Source of the DNA: Chitinophagaceae bacterium
Lineage (GTDB): Bacteria > Bacteroidota > Bacteroidia > Chitinophagales > Chitinophagaceae
NCBI GenBank assembly: GCA_019454915.1
Contig: JACFNM010000127.1
Location: forward strand, 1-10,399
DNA length: 10,399 nt
Reading direction: 5' to 3'
This document shows, piece by piece, positions 6,763 to 10,399 of the stretch. A program made the translations under genes and the position numbers. The stretch's first letter is position 1, and the number at the start of each line of letters is the position of its first letter. The notes under the pieces are model-generated. The model was not told the DNA's origin. It ran no database searches and saw nothing but the letters and a program-made list of their open reading frames with translations.

Positions 6763-9141
6763 TTATCCAATTTCCTTTTTTGCTTCCGGAATCTGTCTGT
6801 GAAGTGTGTCTTTCAAAAGGCTAATCTTTTCTCTGAGCGAATAGGGTGTATATACATAGTCCTGTTCAAACTGAAATCCCAAACGGGAATCACGTGTAGC
6901 AGCAAGCAGTGAACGCTCTGTCCTGGCTAATTCTTCCTGCGCAATCTTTTCCAGTTGATTCAGCATTTCTTTTCTCTTCGTTGAACTTCCTTCGTTTGCC
7001 AGGCGAAATCGTATGTCTTCAAACTCAAGAACCGCGTAGTCACTCAGCATCATGCGCTGAAGTTGTTCTGCAACAATCACTTCACGCACTGCCTGCTCCC
7101 TTTTTTCTTCCGTACAAGATAAAGCTGCCTTCCGGTACAATTCAAGTCCTTTTTCCATTTCATCAGCAGCACGTTTGAGGTATTTTAAGAAAACAGGCAA
7201 AATGGTCATTCCTTCTTTCACCACAATACCTGTAGCACTTCTGGCATATTGCTCTGCCCTGTTGGTCTTATTCGTTAAATCGGGATAAAAAACCATTCGT
7301 GAAACAGTAAAGGGCCAGTAGGGATTAACAGGAAGCTCCCGGTTTTGATCAGACCATGAATACTGAAACGTGGCCGTACGAACGGGAGGTTCTTCGAAAA
7401 AGAGCGGATTGCCGATTGCATTATTGGTGCCCATGTTGGGGCCGGTATCGGGCACAAGCCGGATGGCCTCACTAAAATGATTCCAGGCTTTTAATACCAA
7501 CTCTTTTTGATCAGACCCAAAAATAGCGGAAGCGGTTAAACTCAGAAGTTCATCTCTCGATGGTGCATCAGACCAGCAGGTCCAGGCACGTATGCGACTC
7601 ATGAAGTTAGGCTTATAACCACTGCTCCAACTTTCGAGTGTCCCTTTTACACCATATCTCTCCAATGCCATGTACCGTTCAAACCATTGATAGGGACATG
7701 GTAAATAGGGGATAGTTCCATATTGCCAACTGACAAAAGTGTCCACCTTGGAATACACTTTCATGTTGCGTTGATCTGCTTCCTTAATTTGTGCATCCGT
7801 TACTTCAGCAGGCCCCACCTGATTTAACGCATAATCTCTCAGGTATCCCTGCATACCATCCAAAACAAAACTCTTTCCGTTCTCCCACGTGAGAAGCGGG
7901 GTGGTACCTTCCGGAAGTTGTTGTATAAAATACCTTTTTATATCCACGCTTTGCGGACGGAAATCAATATTATATTCCCAGGGCAGGATCTCAATATCAG
8001 GATTAATCTTATGACATTCCTCCTCTACGATACCTACTGCTTTACACCAATTTCGCGCCCACTCCTGCAAGTACTCTTTGCCGGCTCCATGTCCTCCGCC
8101 CCATCGCTTATACCAGAAGCCCTCGGTGAGCAAAACAAAACCACGGATTTCCGGAAATTCTGTTACAATATCACGTACCAGTTTTCGCAAGCCTGCTTCA
8201 CTTTCAGGCGTACCCAGGTACTGCCAGATAATTTGGGTATATACTTTAATGCCAAAGCGGTTCGCCCGCTGAATAAGCTCTTTAACCACTGCGGGATCCT
8301 GATTCCGGTTGTTATAGAGCAGCCGGGCATAAAAATCCGTGGAAGTAGTGGCTGTCGTCCGATCTCCGTTGGGATTTGCGTAAATAGAAGTAAATATCCC
8401 GTCAAAACCATCATGCACGATATGCGACAACAGTTGATCCGGCCACTCCATCCAACCCATCCAGGACAATACCATCCTGGTGTTATACAGGCTATGCCTG
8501 ACTGTTTTTAAATTTTTCGGTAAAACAGGAGCCTCACGAAGATTCAATCTGGCTTCCAGATGATAAATACCAAACATAGCTCCTGCTTCATCATACCCGC
8601 AGATGACTATTTGTTTTCCTGTAGTCGTGATTTCATAGTCCTTCGTTTGCCGAAGTGTTGTTCCGCAGCCCGGTAATTGTTCTCTCGTTCCAACTATTAT
8701 ACAAGACCTGGTATTTCTCCATGAACGTAAGGAAGACTGACCTTCTGCATTTAAAGAAACGCCCATCGTCTTGTCAAAGTAAGTAACCAGATCTTCAATC
8801 GCCGTTGCCAATCCTGCCGTCTGTGGGCTGATAAATAGCAACTTCCATCCATTATCCGGTATCAGCATTTCTTCTTTCGACGGCTTTGCTTGCTTATCCC
8901 GCTTCCAGGAATGCACAGATTCGGTAGCCAGCTTCTTATGATAGTCGTAAGAATGCTGTTCGGGAAGTCTCTCTACCTCTGCTTCAATAGAACCGGGAAG
9001 TCTTGCGCCGGCCGAAGGGTTTTGCTCCCATACTGTATTATTCTTTTCGCCATGTACATATTGCGAAATGGCTAAGCCCGCAAAACCGGTAGCTGACTTA
9101 GCCACAAAATCTCTCCGGGAAAATTTATTCTTTGATGCCAT
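6763..9141 (-). CDS. Tat-exported glycoside-hydrolase-like protein (GH20/GH67-like architecture)
   Basis: I start this gene at the ATG at 9141, giving 792 aa. The frame runs upstream to a TTG at 9186, but the ATG places the twin-arginine motif SRRDFVAK at residues 8-15, followed by a hydrophobic segment (16-27), as expected for a Tat signal. The extra 15 codons would push it inward. After a linker, an alpha/beta domain (about 95-215, including CIIVGT and AGAMFGIYHLEARL) resembles the N-terminal domain preceding GH20/GH67-type barrels. A TIM-barrel-like region follows (about 220-525), with candidate catalytic residues E340 (VLLTEGF), E389 (LPWEY) and E420 (LLTWENG). A mostly helical C-terminal region (about 530-790) ends with TRDSRLGF (749-756) and charged helices. 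It is a paralogue of the 989-aa protein two genes downstream but lacks that protein's Cys cluster and C-terminal beta module. Periplasmic hydrolysis of a plant or microbial glycan is likely; the substrate cannot be read from sequence. It follows the right-edge gene after 58 bases. Confidence 0.85.
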   Translation of the reverse strand: MASKNKFSRRDFVAKSATGFAGLAISQYVHGEKNNTVWEQNPSAGARLPGSIEAEVERLPEQHSYDYHKKLATESVHSWKRDKQAKPSKEEMLIPDNGWKLLFISPQTAGLATAIEDLVTYFDKTMGVSLNAEGQSSLRSWRNTRSCIIVGTREQLPGCGTTLRQTKDYEITTTGKQIVICGYDEAGAMFGIYHLEARLNLREAPVLPKNLKTVRHSLYNTRMVLSWMGWMEWPDQLLSHIVHDGFDGIFTSIYANPNGDRTTATTSTDFYARLLYNNRNQDPAVVKELIQRANRFGIKVYTQIIWQYLGTPESEAGLRKLVRDIVTEFPEIRGFVLLTEGFWYKRWGGGHGAGKEYLQEWARNWCKAVGIVEEECHKINPDIEILPWEYNIDFRPQSVDIKRYFIQQLPEGTTPLLTWENGKSFVLDGMQGYLRDYALNQVGPAEVTDAQIKEADQRNMKVYSKVDTFVSWQYGTIPYLPCPYQWFERYMALERYGVKGTLESWSSGYKPNFMSRIRAWTCWSDAPSRDELLSLTASAIFGSDQKELVLKAWNHFSEAIRLVPDTGPNMGTNNAIGNPLFFEEPPVRTATFQYSWSDQNRELPVNPYWPFTVSRMVFYPDLTNKTNRAEQYARSATGIVVKEGMTILPVFLKYLKRAADEMEKGLELYRKAALSCTEEKREQAVREVIVAEQLQRMMLSDYAVLEFEDIRFRLANEGSSTKRKEMLNQLEKIAQEELARTERSLLAATRDSRLGFQFEQDYVYTPYSLREKISLLKDTLHRQIPEAKKEIG

Positions 9142-9199
9142 AATTGTAACCAGACTATCTGAAAATCCTGAGATTTCAATGAGCAACCAATGTTTTCTA

Positions 9200-10399
9200 T
9201 CAGACTATTTTTGCATTTCGGAAAGCATCAATAATCTTACTCTTTTCGGTACCTGCTATTTTCATATAAAGGCGATTATTCACCGGGACCGTTATCCTGC
9301 CTGAACTTCTGGAAAATCCTATTCCCGATTTTTTCTGAAAATCTTTCATCAGAGAAACTTTCTTAGCGTCCAGCAGTAACTCTAATTTCCTATCTCCGGA
9401 TATATGCCAGTACACCACATAATGATTTCCGTTTCTCTCAAAAATAAAAGCACGTACATCACGGCTATTGGCTACATTTTCTATCTGCTCGTACGGACGC
9501 AATTCAAATTCATTCTTTTCATTGATCAATAAGATATGCTCCTGTTCCAGGTGTTGCAATGACTGCTTTTGCTCCGGTGTAAGCCAGTCATTAATCCGTA
9601 CTTCTTCCCATCTGCGCATTACTTCGAAGTTATCAGCAGTTCGCGGGTGACTGTCAAAGTTTTTCAAATTGGCCTGTATTCCAATCGGACAATCCCATGC
9701 AGCAGCGCGGCTACATACAAATTCAAGCATATCAGGTTGAGTGCCTACTGTTTTCTCATCAGGAACCCAATAACCCAACCATCCGAAATTAAGATGGCTG
9801 AAGTTTTGTTTCATCCGTGGTGCTTCGGAAGCGGGATGGTTACGTATCTCCTGTTTCAGTACCTCAGGTCTAAAGACGTCAAAAGCATTCCCCCGGCTCA
9901 ACATGTGCCAGCTAAAATGGGTCTTCGCCGCCCCTTCTGCAAATAAAGGTTGAGGGTTCAGCCGACGATGCACCTTCCACTGCGCATAGGGGATATTAAA
10001 CCAGAATGGAGGGTTCACTCCTTCTGAACCATCATAGTAACAGAACTTAAATCCGGCGTCATATATATCCGCCAGCTTCTCCGCCACTTCATCCTGCAAA
10101 TCATTGTCCTGGTTGATATAAACACTCGTCGCCCCAAACTCGCTCACATCCAGGACACCGAACAACAACCCCTCGGGATGTGCAGATGCCTGCGTATTCC
10201 ATATCCCTCTTTTACATCCCGTCAGTGTATAGGGTCTTTGATTCGAAAATCCTTCGTAAGAGACCAATTCCCGGCCAATCCTCAACACCCTGCGCCGGTC
10301 GGTCATTTCTATATAGCTCGGATCCTGATCGATATGAATGGTAGTGTCCGTCGCACTTAAGGGCTTCGACAAAGTGAAGATCTGCACCAGATTCAAACG
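9200..10399 (-). CDS. Glycosidase-like protein, C-terminal 399 codons (5' end outside window)
   Basis: The frame is open through the right edge (the last codons read CGT TTG), so the true start lies outside the window; the TTG at 10396 is not a credible start. Residues below count from that TTG. Residues 35-77 form a small beta-rich segment with LRIGRELVSYEG (38-49) and TGCKRGIWNTQASAHPEG (59-76). A barrel-like region follows (about 80-290), with KFCYYDGSEG (117-126) on a likely strand and LFAEGA (151-156) next, making D122 and E154 candidate catalytic acids 32 residues apart. An Asp-then-Glu order at about that spacing occurs in GH101-like alpha-N-acetylgalactosaminidases, but I cannot claim membership. 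Residues about 312-385 look like the small beta-sandwich that closes many barrel glycosidases (RAFIFERNGNHYVVYWHISG). I do not recognise the exact family. Its place at the head of the visible operon, before two Tat-exported glycosidases, supports a role in glycan breakdown. Export cannot be judged without the N-terminus. Confidence 0.75.
   Translation of the reverse strand, partial: RLNLVQIFTLSKPLSATDTTIHIDQDPSYIEMTDRRRVLRIGRELVSYEGFSNQRPYTLTGCKRGIWNTQASAHPEGLLFGVLDVSEFGATSVYINQDNDLQDEVAEKLADIYDAGFKFCYYDGSEGVNPPFWFNIPYAQWKVHRRLNPQPLFAEGAAKTHFSWHMLSRGNAFDVFRPEVLKQEIRNHPASEAPRMKQNFSHLNFGWLGYWVPDEKTVGTQPDMLEFVCSRAAAWDCPIGIQANLKNFDSHPRTADNFEVMRRWEEVRINDWLTPEQKQSLQHLEQEHILLINEKNEFELRPYEQIENVANSRDVRAFIFERNGNHYVVYWHISGDRKLELLLDAKKVSLMKDFQKKSGIGFSRSSGRITVPVNNRLYMKIAGTEKSKIIDAFRNAKIV

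Larger units (their letters stand above)
1..10399 (-). other. Probable single operon for glycan breakdown, sugar uptake and sugar-acid/keto-sugar processing
   Basis: Seven genes run in the same direction. Spacers, from upstream to downstream, are 58, 18, 52, 40, 44 and 30 bases. No stretch over 60 bases lacks a gene, no spacer holds a stem-loop followed by a T run in the transcribed direction, and I see no convincing Bacteroidota promoter (TTTG / TAnnTTTG) in any of them. The promoter, and any regulator or SusC/SusD-like outer-membrane pair, would therefore lie beyond 10399, or further genes may follow beyond position 1. The order puts exported enzymes first, then cytoplasmic hydrolases and the permease. 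Confidence 0.7.

Noticed and set aside
7918..8511. A 197-codon open frame on the plus strand, antisense to the 792-aa gene.
   Set aside because: No recognisable motif or domain; the opposite strand encodes a coherent barrel protein with family-like blocks across the same bases.
9160..9178. Imperfect stem (TGAAAATC / GATTTCA, four-base loop) in the spacer before the 792-aa gene.
   Set aside because: AT-rich with a bulge and no following T run; too weak to call a terminator or attenuator.
9142..9186. TTG upstream start for the 792-aa gene, adding 15 residues.
   Set aside because: It would bury the twin-arginine motif about 23 residues from the N-terminus; the ATG at 9141 gives a normal Tat signal.
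9149..9208. Short direct repeat CAGACTAT twice in and beside one spacer.
   Set aside because: Only eight bases; expected by chance and without symmetry or further copies that I could find.

Overview
The window reads as part of a carbohydrate-utilisation locus from a member of the Bacteroidota. A Chitinophagales/Cytophagales-type soil or aquatic bacterium is my best guess. The evidence is the family mix (GH29 fucosidase-like enzyme, FucP-type sugar permease, COG3618 amidohydrolase, large GH20/GH67-like proteins), twin-arginine export signals on glycosidases, moderate GC, and A-rich leaders before start codons with mostly no strong Shine-Dalgarno sequence. No rRNA, tRNA, CRISPR array, insertion sequence, SusC/SusD pair or regulator is visible.

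All seven genes lie on the minus strand, with spacers of only about 18 to 58 bases, so they probably form one operon transcribed from high to low coordinates. In that order they are: (1) the C-terminal part of an exported-type glycosidase-like protein, cut by the right edge (9200-10399); (2) a Tat-exported glycoside-hydrolase-like protein of 792 aa (6763-9141); (3) a compact Tat-exported GH29 alpha-L-fucosidase-like enzyme (5620-6744); (4) a Sec-exported 989-aa protein that is a diverged paralogue of (2) with an added C-terminal beta-sandwich (2598-5567); (5) a creatininase-superfamily metal hydrolase (1817-2557); (6) a 12-helix FucP-family permease (531-1772); (7) the N-terminal 166 residues of a COG3618 (fuconolactonase-like) amidohydrolase, cut by the left edge (1-500).

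The genes fit a logical chain. Exported glycosidases (1-4) release a sugar, probably fucose or a similar deoxy- or modified sugar, from a glycan. The permease imports it, and two cytoplasmic metal-dependent hydrolases (5 and 7) act on an oxidised form such as a lactone or keto-sugar. The end of the chain is inference; no dehydrogenase, dehydratase, kinase or aldolase lies in the window.

The most unusual points are these. The two large paralogues surround the fucosidase and use different export routes, and the 989-aa member has replaced all three conserved-looking barrel glutamates of its partner while gaining a Cys/His cluster. The permease lacks the residues known to matter in E. coli FucP. 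The creatininase homologue has Gln where a metal-binding His is expected. The right-edge protein carries a segment resembling one common in phage tail proteins directly before a putative glycosidase barrel.
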